Assembly: GCA_029204225.1 (NCBI GenBank)
Contig: CM055096.1
Coordinates: 71,863,349-71,927,348, forward strand
Length of the DNA: 64,000 nt
From: Diphasiastrum complanatum
Lineage: Eukaryota; Streptophyta; Lycopodiopsida; Lycopodiales; Lycopodiaceae
Direction of reading: 5' to 3'
The notes under the pieces are model-generated. The model saw only the letters and a list, made by a program, of their open reading frames with translations, made no database searches and was not told the DNA's origin. This document shows positions 23,601 to 33,720 of this stretch, one piece after another (position 1 is the stretch's first letter; every line of letters starts with the position of its first letter). A program made the translations under genes and the position numbers.

Positions 23601-25447
23601 AGACTTGGAGGCATTATTTGTATGGTGCCAACTTTGAGGTCCTGACAGACCATGAGAGTCTCAGATACCTTTGCAATCAACCTGAGCTTAGAGGTCGGAA
23701 AGCTCGTTGGGCAGAGTTGATGCAAGAGTTTGACATGTCTATCAGATATAGGCGTGGAAAATTCAATACAGTAGCAGATGCCCTTAGCAGAATGCCTATG
23801 ATAAACGAGCTGAGTTTTACTCAGATTCGTAATGAGTTACTCGAGTCCTTGAGAGGGAAATGCCAGCATGATGCATTCTTCTCTATTATCTGGAACTCAG
23901 TCCAGAACAGACAGTTACAGACTCCAGAACCAGTTCCCGGGGCTGGTGCCAGTTCATCCAAGAATACGGCAGCTTCCGTTGAGGATGATGATGAGTCCGA
24001 GTATACGTCATCAGATGACGTTGAGGATTCTGAGCCTGTATCACCCAAGCAAACCCCAGTGGTTGAGGGTCAGTTGACTCAAGGATTCAAATGGAAACAG
24101 TATTCCATTCAGGATGAGTACTTGCTCTATAGAGATAGAGTACGTGTCCCCAATTCATAGGATTATAGGCAGCAGGTCCTATATGAATGTCATGACAATC
24201 CTAGCGCGGGACACCCAGGCATACAGAAGACCTATGAGCTTCTTCGTAGGCAATTTTTCTGGCCCAGTATGAAAAAGGACGTCCACCAGTATGTAACCAG
24301 TTGCCAGAAATGTCAAGTAAATAAAGCAGAGCGTTTAAAGGCAGGAGGGTTGTTGCATCCCTTAGAAATACCAGCTGGTAAATGGGAGAGTATCTCCATG
24401 GATTTTATAGTAGGCCTGTCTAAAACCCAAAAGGGTAATGACGCTATATGGGTCACAGTTGACCGTCTGACCAAAATGGCTCATTTTATTCCGACCAAAA
24501 CAACCGTTAGAGCTCCAGAGTTAGCGAGGTTGTTTGTAGACGGGCTATTTAAATTGTACGGTCTACCTTCCGGCATAGTCAGCGACCGGGACAGTAAGTT
24601 TACTGGAAATTTTTGGAAGGCAGTATTCCATCATCTCCATACTAAACTTAATATGAGTACCACCGACCATCCACAGACGGACGGTCAAACAGAAAGGGTA
24701 AATCAAGTGCTGGAGGATATGCTTCGTGCATACGTCAGCAAGAGGCAGACTAATTGGGAGGAGTATCTCTCGATATTAGAGTTTGCTTACAACAGTACCA
24801 AACATTCAGCTACGGGATACAGCCCATTTATGCTGATGTACGGTTTTCAGCCACGCTCACCCACAGCTGTAGGGTTTGAACAAGAAAAAGTTGAAGCAGC
24901 TAGAACCTTTTTAGAAGACCTAAACCAGATGATAGAACATGCTAAGCGTAGCATTAGACAATCCCAGGATCGAGCCAGGCATTATGCAGATCCACACAGA
25001 CGGGATGTGCAGTTCTCCACTGGTGAGAAAGTCTACTTGAGAGTCCCAGTTGACTCTAAAACCCTCAAATCAGGAGTGTGTGCTAAGTTGTCTCCAAGGC
25101 CCTTTACCATCAGTAGGAGACTAGGCGAGGTCACCTATGAACTAGAACTCCCACACAGCAGTAAGGTTTTTCCAGTTTTTCATGTAAGTCAGTTACGAAA
25201 AGCCTTAACCAGATCAGATAATCTGGTAGGGGACAGTGTTCTAGTTCTCCCATTGGATCCTCAACAACCTCCACATGAACCAGAGGAGATTCTTGATAGT
25301 AGAGAGACGCAGACTCGTCATACTCTATACCGAGAATATCTGGTTAAGTGGAATGATCAGCCTGTTGAGAATGCCACTTGGGAAAGAGGCAGCGTCCTTC
25401 GCAAGATTTTTCCAGACTTTGTCTTAGAGGACCAAGACGGTTCTTAA
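20669..25447 (+). pseudogene. gag-pol polyprotein of chromovirus 1, one in-frame stop
   Basis: ATG at 20669 follows a 710-bp leader. In order: gag with the [15 protein letters not shown] block, CCHC knuckle [14 protein letters not shown] (about residue 343), protease [10 protein letters not shown] (about 435), RT with FLDDI (about 780), RNase [12 protein letters not shown] (about 930), integrase with an HHCC finger (about 24186-24320) and D, D, E residues in MDFIVGL, SDRDSKF and GQTERVNQ. A C-terminal chromodomain (ILDSRETQ, YLVKWNDQ, ATWERG) follows. A single TAG at 24158-24160 separates RNase H from integrase while the frame continues on both sides. One short segment after SPRP, relative to the related copy at 43 kb, is missing. 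Chromodomain integrases target chromatin marks. Confidence 0.93.
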
Positions 25448-25458
25448 GGGGGAGGGAT

Positions 25459-25816
25459 TGTTACGAGCTCGTAACCAGTGCCGAACCCTAGAGAACACAG
25501 ATAGGTCAGATACCACAGTCAGGGTCGTGTCCAGCGTACATGACCAACAGGGCAAGACAGTGTGAGTAGTGTGCCCCAGCACGGTCCATAGCCATGGCGG
25601 GCCTAACACAGCCTAGGGACCCTGTCAGCAGGATAGGGCCCCCAGTTGGGTCCCGACGTGCAGTCGGCCACGTCAGTGCCACGTGGCCGACACTTGGCAG
25701 TAGCATGCTACCAGTCCTCACACTGGGCTAGGAGGGGCTTACTCTATATCAGGGAGTAGGCAAGGTTGGGTGGATCAGTTAGTGTTTGCCCTACTGTGGT
25801 GTTAGGATCTATTACA
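25459..25816 (+). repeat. 3' LTR of chromovirus 1
   Basis: 358 bp, identical to the 5' LTR except for one base seen; followed by the GGCTC target duplication. Confidence 0.95.
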
Positions 25817-25935
25817 GGCTCTCTCCCAGGTATCGGCTATCTCTCTCACACGCACAGACATGTTCCTCACACAATGAGTTTTAATGTGTTTCAGTATGTT
25901 GGTTTGCATAAGTTGAGGAACACGTCTGCATACTT

Positions 25936-26925
25936 ATGATGAGGTTATGCAAGCTTCTTCCTCTCGGCATTCACCGTTTTCATTCTGCAGCTAGCAAAAA
26001 GCAAACTTCTTCTGTTGGTACAAGTTCGAATGAAGAAGCTTCAGTAGGAGTATTGAGGCGGCAGCTTCTTGGCACCAAGAAGAGAGCTGGCGGCATGTGT
26101 ATCGAGCTTATTCACAAAGACAATCTCACACCGTCCAATGTTGATGAATACACCAGGATTCAACAGGCAGTGCAACGAAGCAATCTTCGGGCCAGGCGTC
26201 TTGGATCCATGGCATGGGCCTTCTCCATGTCCAAGGATTCCCGACGTTTAATAGACTTCACAACCCTCTTATCGTTATCGTCAGAGGAGGCTGGAGTCTA
26301 CTTGATGCAGTTGCAACTGGGCATGCCAGTCACTAGCTTTCACGCAGGTGCTTACACGGGCATCGATCTGGTATGGGTTCAGTGCCAACCCTGTCAATCA
26401 TGCTATCAAACCAAGGAGCCAATTTTTGATCCAAGCAGCTGCTCCTCCTATTCCTAGCTCTCATGCGACAACCAAGACTACCGGGCTGTAGGCAATTTGG
26501 CAGTCTGCGGAGATTCCAAATGCCAGTATAACCAAGGCTAGGGGGGGTGATTTCTCCACAGAGACGATCACGATGCATTCCGGAGAATCAGAGACCATTC
26601 CGTCGTTTGCATCCGGATGAGGCTACAGTAACAAAGGACTTTTCACGGCCAATGAAGGAGGTATCGTGGGTCTAGGCAGAGGTCCCATCTCTCTCATTTC
26701 CCAGCTAAGCCCTATCATCCAGGAACAATTTTCCTATTGCCTGGTGCTAATTCCAGCACCACCACCAGTCCACTCTTCCTTGGCTCTGCAACAACACTTT
26801 CAGTGGGGTCACTTCCATCCTCGACCTCGCTATTCCATCATTCTACTACGTTGGCATCACTGGGATCGATGTGGGAGGATCAGCACTTAGAATCCTTGGT
26901 AGCTTACCTCTAGCCATTTTGTGAA
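25936..26925 (+). pseudogene. Nepenthesin/CND41-type aspartic protease pseudogene
   Basis: The first 173 codons read as a plant A1 aspartic protease pro-region (CIELIHKDNLTPSN) and N-lobe (EAGVYLMQLQLGMPV, DLVWVQCQPCQSCYQ, PIFDPSSCSSYS). The catalytic motif, normally DTGSD, reads YTGID, so the first active-site Asp is gone. After a stop near 26456, homologous pieces continue in shifted frames: CQYN, a TETITMHSGESETIPS block, EGGIVGLGRGPISLISQLS, FSYCL, and YYVGITGIDVGG-like sequence near 26850-26880. Multiple stops and frameshifts follow. Family proteases are secreted or vacuolar. The end of the C-lobe, with the second Asp, is not found. It lies 120 bp from chromovirus 1 inside OPR intron 4. 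Confidence 0.8.
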
Positions 26926-27388
26926 CGGTGAGCGCTTTTATTAAAATGATGTTTTGGTGAAATAGCATTCACTTAAAGTTTTTACTGGGACCTAAAAGAA
27001 ATCTTACCCTGGATAAATTTAGCAAAGCCACTATTGTGTCCATTAATAATAGTAATTCATTTACATATTTTGGGATGGCTAAGCTACTTCACATAGAGCT
27101 AAGCTAGAGCTAATAGCCATTTTGTGAACACTGAGCGCTTAGCATCCCCGGGATCTACTTTTCCAAAGTATACCATTAAAGATCAAACACACATATTATT
27201 ATAGCTTTGCAAACTACTCACTATCATCCATATTTTTGTATCAAAAAATTCATGCCCAAAATGCAAGGAATCAGCTCTTTTGGGAATTGGCTCTATCATT
27301 CCAAATTCTAGATCAAGTGTGTAGCATGGACATTTTTTGTTCCCTCTTTTGGCCTTATATATATTCTCATTTTGAATCAATATAGTTT
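26926..27388. other. Intron sequence, unassigned
   Basis: TAGCCATTTTGTGAAC near 26910 recurs near 27114, each followed by TGAGCGCTT. This is a direct repeat spaced about 204 bp. No gene recognised. Confidence 0.5.
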
Positions 27389-27508
27389 TATGGAACGCAT
27401 TCATCTGAATCACAACATTATGGAATACTTTCATATAAATCATAATGTTACGGAATGGCTTCGTCTTAACCACAATATTATGAAATGCCTTCATCTGAAT
27501 CGCAATAT
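27389..27508. repeat. Four-copy 30-bp minisatellite
   Basis: Units begin at 27389, 27419, 27449 and 27479 (TATGGAACGC, TATGGAATAC, TACGGAATGG, TATGAAATGC), each followed by TTC(A/G)T and ending CA(A/T)(C/A/G)T-like. In the minus frame this gives a 10-residue repeat, not a gene. Confidence 0.85.
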
Positions 27509-27659
27509 AAGTATGAGATGACTTTATTGTATTACATGATTGTTCATGAACTGAAGTTGTTGTAACAGTGGCTGGATTGTCTCAATCAGTGTCCAAATTG
27601 TGCGTTTTGTTTTCATTCAGTCATTTTATGGAGTCTTTAGTCTGAGTCGCGTTGGATGC

Positions 27660-28350
27660 CGTGCTCTAAATTCCTTCGTGACATTTTCGAGGCCTCTCCC
27701 TCCAGAAAATCTTTACGAGGTATTTTTGCGTTTCGAGGTATTTTCGCAAAATTTTCGCGAGATTTTTGAGGCCTCTCCAGAAAATCTTTTCGAGGCATTT
27801 TTGCGTTTCGAGGTATCGTCACGAAATTTTTGAGGGCCAATTTCGCGAAGAATTCCTCGAGCAAACTTGAATTTTCACTCAACTCGAATTTTGGAACGAA
27901 CTCGAATTTTCACTAGACTTTTGGACGAACTCGAATGTTCACTCGACTCGAATTTTGGAACGAACCCGAATTTGAGGCTTGAATTTTTTTGTCGAATATT
28001 TTCACTCGACTCGAATTTTTCTAGACTCGAATTTTGGAACGAACTCAAATTTTGGGAACGGCTCGAATTTTTGAACGAACTCGAATTTTGGAACAAATTC
28101 GAATTTTTACTCGACTCGAATTTTGGACGAACTCAAATTTTGGACTAACTCGACGAATTTTTGGACGAATTCGAATTTTCACTCGACTCGAATATTTTGA
28201 GGCTCAAATTTTTCAGTCGACTCGAATTTTTTGATGCTCGAATTTTTCTTGACTCGAATATTTGGACGAACTCGAACTTTCGCACGAACTCGAATATTTG
28301 GACAAAGTCGAATTTGGACGAACTTGGACGAACTCAATATTTTCCAAACG
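27660..28350. repeat. TCGAA-rich degenerate minisatellite
   Basis: 27689-27767 and 27768-27831 are two imperfect copies built on GAGGCCTCTCC...AGAAAATCTTT. From about 27860 to 28350, roughly twenty copies of ACTCGAATTTT-like words alternate with GGACGA or TTCACTCG, at irregular 12-35 bp spacing. Open frames on both strands are by-products of this composition. Confidence 0.85.
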
Positions 28351-28893
28351 ACATATTGAATTTTTCCAAACGACATACTGAATTTACATACTGAATTTCC
28401 AAATCATCGGCCATCACCTAGATCGGCCACCATTGCCCGTCAACGACGGGCACTCTTTACTAGTATATATATATATATATAGATATATATATATATATAT
28501 TTGTGTGTCACATTTGTCCCTATGCATGGGGTAGTACGATCCACCCATGGTTGCATGGATGCATCCTCCCACATGAACATTTTCTAGTTAAAAAATGTGG
28601 ATTAGAATCTTTCAAGCATGGAGTATGATGCATGACAGATTATCCATCCATTTGGTAGGCCCCCCCAAAACTTTCATAGTGAAAGGTGTTAAACAAAAGG
28701 GCAAGTATATACAAAATTTGAAGGGCTAAGGATTTTTTAGATTAACAAACTTTTCATTGGAAAGGTTAAAATAAAAATGCATTTCTATGAATGGAAAATC
28801 GGGTGTGAAGGGCTGGGAAGGCTTCAAAATGCAGCCCTACTCACCACTCTCCTCTCTTTCTTTCCTTATATCACTCCTACTCCCCCCATAGGG
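28351..28893. other. Intron sequence with a TA array
   Basis: (TA)n at about 28463-28500 interrupted by one AG. The rest has no recognised gene. Confidence 0.5.
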
Positions 28894-28949
28894 CAGACCT
28901 ACTCTCTCTCTCTCTCACCATTCTCCTCTATTTCTCTCCCTATGTCACG

Positions 28950-29021
<72 letters not shown>
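28894..29021. repeat. CT microsatellite
   Basis: A short (CT)n at about 28901-28915, then unique sequence, then (CT)n of about 70 bp ending at 29020. It abuts the LINE fragment. Confidence 0.9.
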
Positions 29022-29024
<3 letters not shown>

Positions 29025-29049
29025 ATTCTACAGACTAGCTTCGATTTCA

Positions 29050-30275
29050 CGCCCTTGACAGTGACAGCTTGGGGATCACGAGGATTTCTGAGGATGGACC
29101 GGGACCTATTACAGCATATGGTGAGTATCTGTTACAGTTTGGTGAGGCACATAAGTTAGCCATTTATAATGGCCTACCTCACTGGCCTAATTCTAGCAGC
29201 TATACTTGTCACCCTCATAGTGGCGGTCATAGTGTTGTTGATTACCTCATGGGGTCACCTTCATCCATTCCCCTCATTCCTAGTTTCTATATCTGTCCCA
29301 CCACTCTCTCTGATCATTCGTTTCTTTCCTTCGCTATTGGCCACCTTCCATCATTGCCACCTCCACCACAATCCACACTGCTTCACTCTTTTCCGCACAA
29401 CAAACCACTGGAGTCTTAGGCTGCCTTCCTCATCCACCATGGTACGACACAGAATGCCGCTCCCTTCACTACACTGTCACACATGCTCGTCCCATTCTTC
29501 GCTCCTCACAACACACTTCACTACAAAAAACGTGCCTATGATGACTCCGAAGGAAGCCGCCTTGTGAACCTCTTTCTCAGCTCCTCTTCTGGTGCCTTTT
29601 GGCATGAATTTATCCCCCGTGCTCCACCCCCTCTCCTGGACGACCTACATACCTGGACTGACTATGCTAACCAGCTTTACACTATATCCACTGATATGCC
29701 CATTTCCATCTCTCCTTGACCTTCAAAATTCACCCTCTTCACCCCTGATTTGGTCTGGGTAGCAGTCAAAATTGAAAAGCCATCGAACTAGAGACATTGA
29801 AGATCTTGAATCCGAGCTACTGATTCACGCCTCAGACATTCTTACCCTCACACTATCCACTCTCCTCAACCACACTGTTGTCGAAGCCTTCCCATTTTCT
29901 TGGTGCACCAACATCATATATCCTATCCATAAAAATGGTGACCCCATGTTACTTGGTAATTACCGCACTATCATGATTGGGCATGTTCTCGCGAAGTTAG
30001 ATGGCACCATCCTTCAGTCTGCAGTTAGCTTAGAGGTAGAGTCCAAGAGATTGCATGCATTGGGCCAGGCAGGGTTCCGCGCTCATTACTCCACTACTAA
30101 TCATATCTTCACACTTCGAGCTCTCATTGAGGAAGCTAGGCACATGAAGGAAAAGGTTTACTGATGTTTTGTGGACTTCAGGAAAGCCTTTAACTTTGTC
30201 CCACGCTCTCTACTTATCCAGAGACTCTGTGACCTGGGTTTCTCGACGGATATTATTTTAGACCTCTACCTTAGA
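29050..30275 (+). mobile_element. LINE fragment with APE-type endonuclease and partial reverse transcriptase
   Basis: 29069-29419 carries the end of an exonuclease/endonuclease/phosphatase domain (LAIYNGLPHW, GGHSVVDYLM, LSDHSFLSF). 29483-29719 and 29772-30164 give the linker and start of the RT (YPIHKNGDPMLLGNYRTI, GQAGFRAHYSTTNHIFTLRA). After a TGA at 30162-30164, homology continues with CFVDFRKAFN. It ends abruptly near 30275, where chromovirus 2 gag begins, so the catalytic DD motif is lost. An N-terminal APE nuclease marks a class different from the LINE at 65-3290. Confidence 0.75.
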
Positions 30276-30379
30276 TCCTGATGCTATGTTGCTTGCAGTT
30301 AATAATCTACAGCAAAAAACAGATCAGCAGGAATTGAAGGAGTTGACGCAGTTAAGGCAATTAGTGACCCTTGTTCACC

Positions 30380-33236
30380 CCTGAAGTTTTTGCTGGAGAA
30401 AAGAAGGATAGAACCCCGGAAGCGGTCTTGCAGTGGTTGGATCGATGTAATTCGCACTTCTCCATGCACGATTCATCCGAGGATAACAAGATCAATCTAG
30501 CTGTCATGTACTTGCGAGGTAAAGCTTTTTACGTGGTGGCAAAATGTTAGGGGTAAGCCTGAAGTTTCCTAAGAATTGGGAAGATTTTGGTAAGGCCTTT
30601 AAGGCGGCCTTCCTTCCTATTCTTGGTGTTTTTAAAATTTATCGTCAATATGCAACGATCCATATGGGAAACCGGCCCCTGGATCAGTATTTACAAGAAT
30701 TTCAGGAAATCTATTCTCGTTTTGCAACTAGAATAGATCCCTTGCTAGTAAAGTTGCATTTTATACTGGGGTTTGCCAAGAGACTATCAGCTAGAGGTCA
30801 GGAGGAACCAGCCTCTTACCCTCGAGGATGTTGTTCGCGTCGCCAGGATATACGATGATACTCGTATAGTGGCCAAGTCTGAGACTAGGGTCTTGCCCGA
30901 TTTAAAGGGTAAGAAGCCTTTCTTTCCAAAGAAATTGAAAGACAAGGCGAAAGATGGGTCTTCAGGTTCGGGTAAGTCGAAGAAAAGATCTACCTTGGAC
31001 CAGGAAACCTTCATGAAAGCCAAAAGTTACAATCTTTGCTTCAATTGCATGGAACCAGGTCATGTTGATGTCGCAAAGGAATGTCCAAGAAACAGAAAGC
31101 TAAAGGGGCATCTTTTAAGACGCCAGGTAATTCTAGCATATCTAGTGTAGATCTTTCCTTTGTTGGTAATTCTGTGTGTGAGCATTGTTATTTTAATACG
31201 GCTGTTTTTGGTCCTCATGAGTTCATTCGGATGAAGGGGTTGTGGGTGGCCAAGCTGTAACAGTTTTATTTGACGATGGTTCCACATATAATTTTATTAA
31301 CGCTAATTTGTTGCACAAGCTAAGGGTGGAAACAAGGCAAAGTGACCACCGTTACACAATGAAGTTGGCAACTGGAGCGGAAAGCCAAGTTTGGGACCGG
31401 ATAGTCCCACGTCTACCAATAGAGATTCAAGCCTATAAGGATAAATAGACTTTCACATTATGAATCTAGATAGGGTAGATGTAATACTTGGAAAGGAGTG
31501 GTTCTATGAGAGGAACGAGTCTATGAAGAAAAACTATGTAATTCACAGTTTGTCGTTCTTGCATAACGGCTCACTTATAGAAATAAATGGAAATGTTGAT
31601 ATTTCTACTCCGTATATGCTTTTCTGCTTTAGAAACAATTAAATGTATGGATGTTGTAGATTGTAATTCTTACTTATGTTGGTTAAAAGATTTTACTTAC
31701 CATGAAGAATGTAGTTTGCAATTTTACAATCTCCAAGTGGAATTAATGTCTAATAACCTGAAGCAAGAAAATTCACCAGAAGGTGAAATCTTTAGGAAAC
31801 TTAGGCAAGAATTTAACGATGTGTTTCCTGAGCAGCTTTCTGAGGGTCCTCCCCCCTCTAGGGGTGTTGATCATGGTATTAAACTGATTCTTGGTAGTTC
31901 TCCTATATCACTGTATCCATATAGAATGCGTACTACTGAAGAGGATGAAGTTTATAGGCAACCGCAAAATTATCTTAAGATGGGCCATGTAAGGCCTAGA
32001 TCTCCTTGGGGGGCACCTATGCTCCTTCTTGATAAAAAAGACGGAGGTACTCGTCTTTGTGTGGACTTTAAAAAGTTGAATAAGTTAACGATTAAAAACC
32101 GTTATCCTTTGCCGGGAATGGATGAGCTGGTTGATCGATTGCATGGTGCAAAGTACTTCACCTAAATCGATTTGAGATCAGGGTATCATCAGATTCGCAT
32201 AAAGACTGAGGATGTTGAAAAAATCGGGTTTAGAACTAGGTACGGCCATTATGAGTTTCTGGTTCTACCAATTGGCTTGACAAATGCTCCAACGACTTTC
32301 CAGCAGATGATGAACGATGTTTTTCGTCCATATCTGGGAAAGTTCGTGATAGTGTACTTAGATGATATTCTCATCTATAGTAAGACCTTGGAGGAGCATG
32401 AGGAGCATCTTAGGACTGTCTTAAAGTTACTTAGACAGGAGAAGCTTTTTGACAAGGAGTCCAAACGTGTACTCTTCCAGAAGAGGTTGTTATACCTTGG
32501 TCACATTATTTCGGACCATGGGTTGGAAATTGACCCAAATAAAGTCCGACAAGTACGTGAATGGCCTATTTTTAAAACCATCCGTGAGGTTAAGTCCTTT
32601 TGGGGCTTTACGGGGTTTTTTCATAGATTTATCTTGAACTATGCATTAATTGCATTGGCCTTGACGAATGTCCTCAGAGGGGCTAAAAGAGTTAGCCGGC
32701 ACAGTAAGTTCAGTCCTCCAGTTACTTGGACTGAAGATTGGAATCCAAGTTTTGAGAACCTCAAATATTGTGTTATTACAGCGCCTATTTTACACATAGT
32801 GGATCCTAACAAGCCGTATGTGCTTGAAACGGATGCCAGTGACTATGCTATAGGTGCAATCCTGTATCAAGATGGTAGACCGGTTGCTTTTGAAAGCAAG
32901 AAGTTAGATCTTGCTCAAAGGCGGTATTCCACCTATGACAAGGAGCTTTTTGCTGTGATTCATGCCCTGAAGGTTTGGAGGCATTATTTATATGGCTCCC
33001 AGTTTACCATAGTTACTAGCCATCAAGCGTTAAAGTATATTAACGACGCGGTCGACCTTAGGGGTCGTAAGGCCAGATGGTCAGAGATGCTCCAAGAATT
33101 TCATTATGACATTGAGTACCGAAAGGGTGCCTCTAATAGTGTCGCGGATGCCTTAAGCCGGATTGGAGAGGTTAATCAGTTAAGCTTTTCTGAGATCCAA
33201 TCTGAGTTGTATCTGTCCTTAAGAGATTTGTGTTAG
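30380..33236 (+). pseudogene. Chromovirus 2 gag, protease, RT and RNase H, frameshifted
   Basis: Pieces in order: gag (FAGEKKDRTPEAVLQWLDRC, WEDFGKAFKAAF, QPLTLEDVVRVARIYDD), zinc knuckle CFNCMEPGHVDVAKEC (about 31040-31086), protease FDDGSTYNFINA (31269 on), RT from 31800 ([19 protein letters not shown]) with a TAA at about 32163 inside the palm, YLDDILIYSK (about 32355), RNase H ETDASDYAIGAIL and SVADALSRI. At least four frame changes or stops. It resembles chromovirus 1 but is clearly a different, older lineage. The frame ends at 33236, about 80 bp before the nested insertion. Confidence 0.85.
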
Positions 33237-33315
33237 ACCGATAGGTACTTCGGTCGTATTTGGCTAGACGTCCTGGCAGGTTCTTCTAGATCTAGTGATG
33301 AGCTTGGAATGCAGG

Positions 33316-33720
33316 TATAAGGGAAGCTCTCTAAGATCTTGCTTACAAGATAAACCACAATGGAAAACATACTATGGAGCAACCACCCAACCAAGTAGAA
33401 GCCGCACCAATCAACTCTAGAAGCTTCACCCCCAAGCCAAGGAATAAGAAGCATGAAGGTAGAGTGAAACCCTGGCAATGAATCAATGATCACCATAAGG
33501 AGTAGGGCGAGTTTGGATCCAATATATAGAGCCAAAAGCATCCTGGGCACATAGCCATGCATAGCCCTAAGTTCCCTATACATAGATTCACCTAGAATAG
33601 AGTCCTAAGCATGGACCACCTATTCATAGAATTGCTTAACTAACAGCTTGATTTACTGGAGTACCGTGTATCCAAGACTAGGAGTATACTGAATCCTACT
33701 TACTGGCCATGGACATAACA
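33316..33720 (-). repeat. 3' LTR of the LARD-like element
   Basis: 405 bp, homologous to 39587-40106 but lacking an internal segment of about 115 bp. Confidence 0.85.

Larger units (their letters stand above)
19601..25816 (+). mobile_element. Ty3/gypsy chromovirus 1, nearly complete and young
   Basis: Two 358-bp LTRs (19601-19958 and 25459-25816) start TGTTACGAG, end TATTACA and differ at one base that I can see (CCATACTG versus CCCTACTG). The insertion is flanked by GGCTC on both sides (19596-19600, 25817-25821). The primer site TGGTATCAGAGCC follows the 5' LTR directly (19960), of initiator-Met type. A purine tract, AAGGGGGAGGGA (25446-25457), abuts the 3' LTR. Inside is one gag-pol frame with a chromodomain. 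Near-identical LTRs indicate recent insertion. Confidence 0.95.

Noticed and set aside
27389-28350. CRISPR-like array
   Set aside because: Units are degenerate, spacers irregular and no cas genes exist; the setting is a plant nuclear genome.
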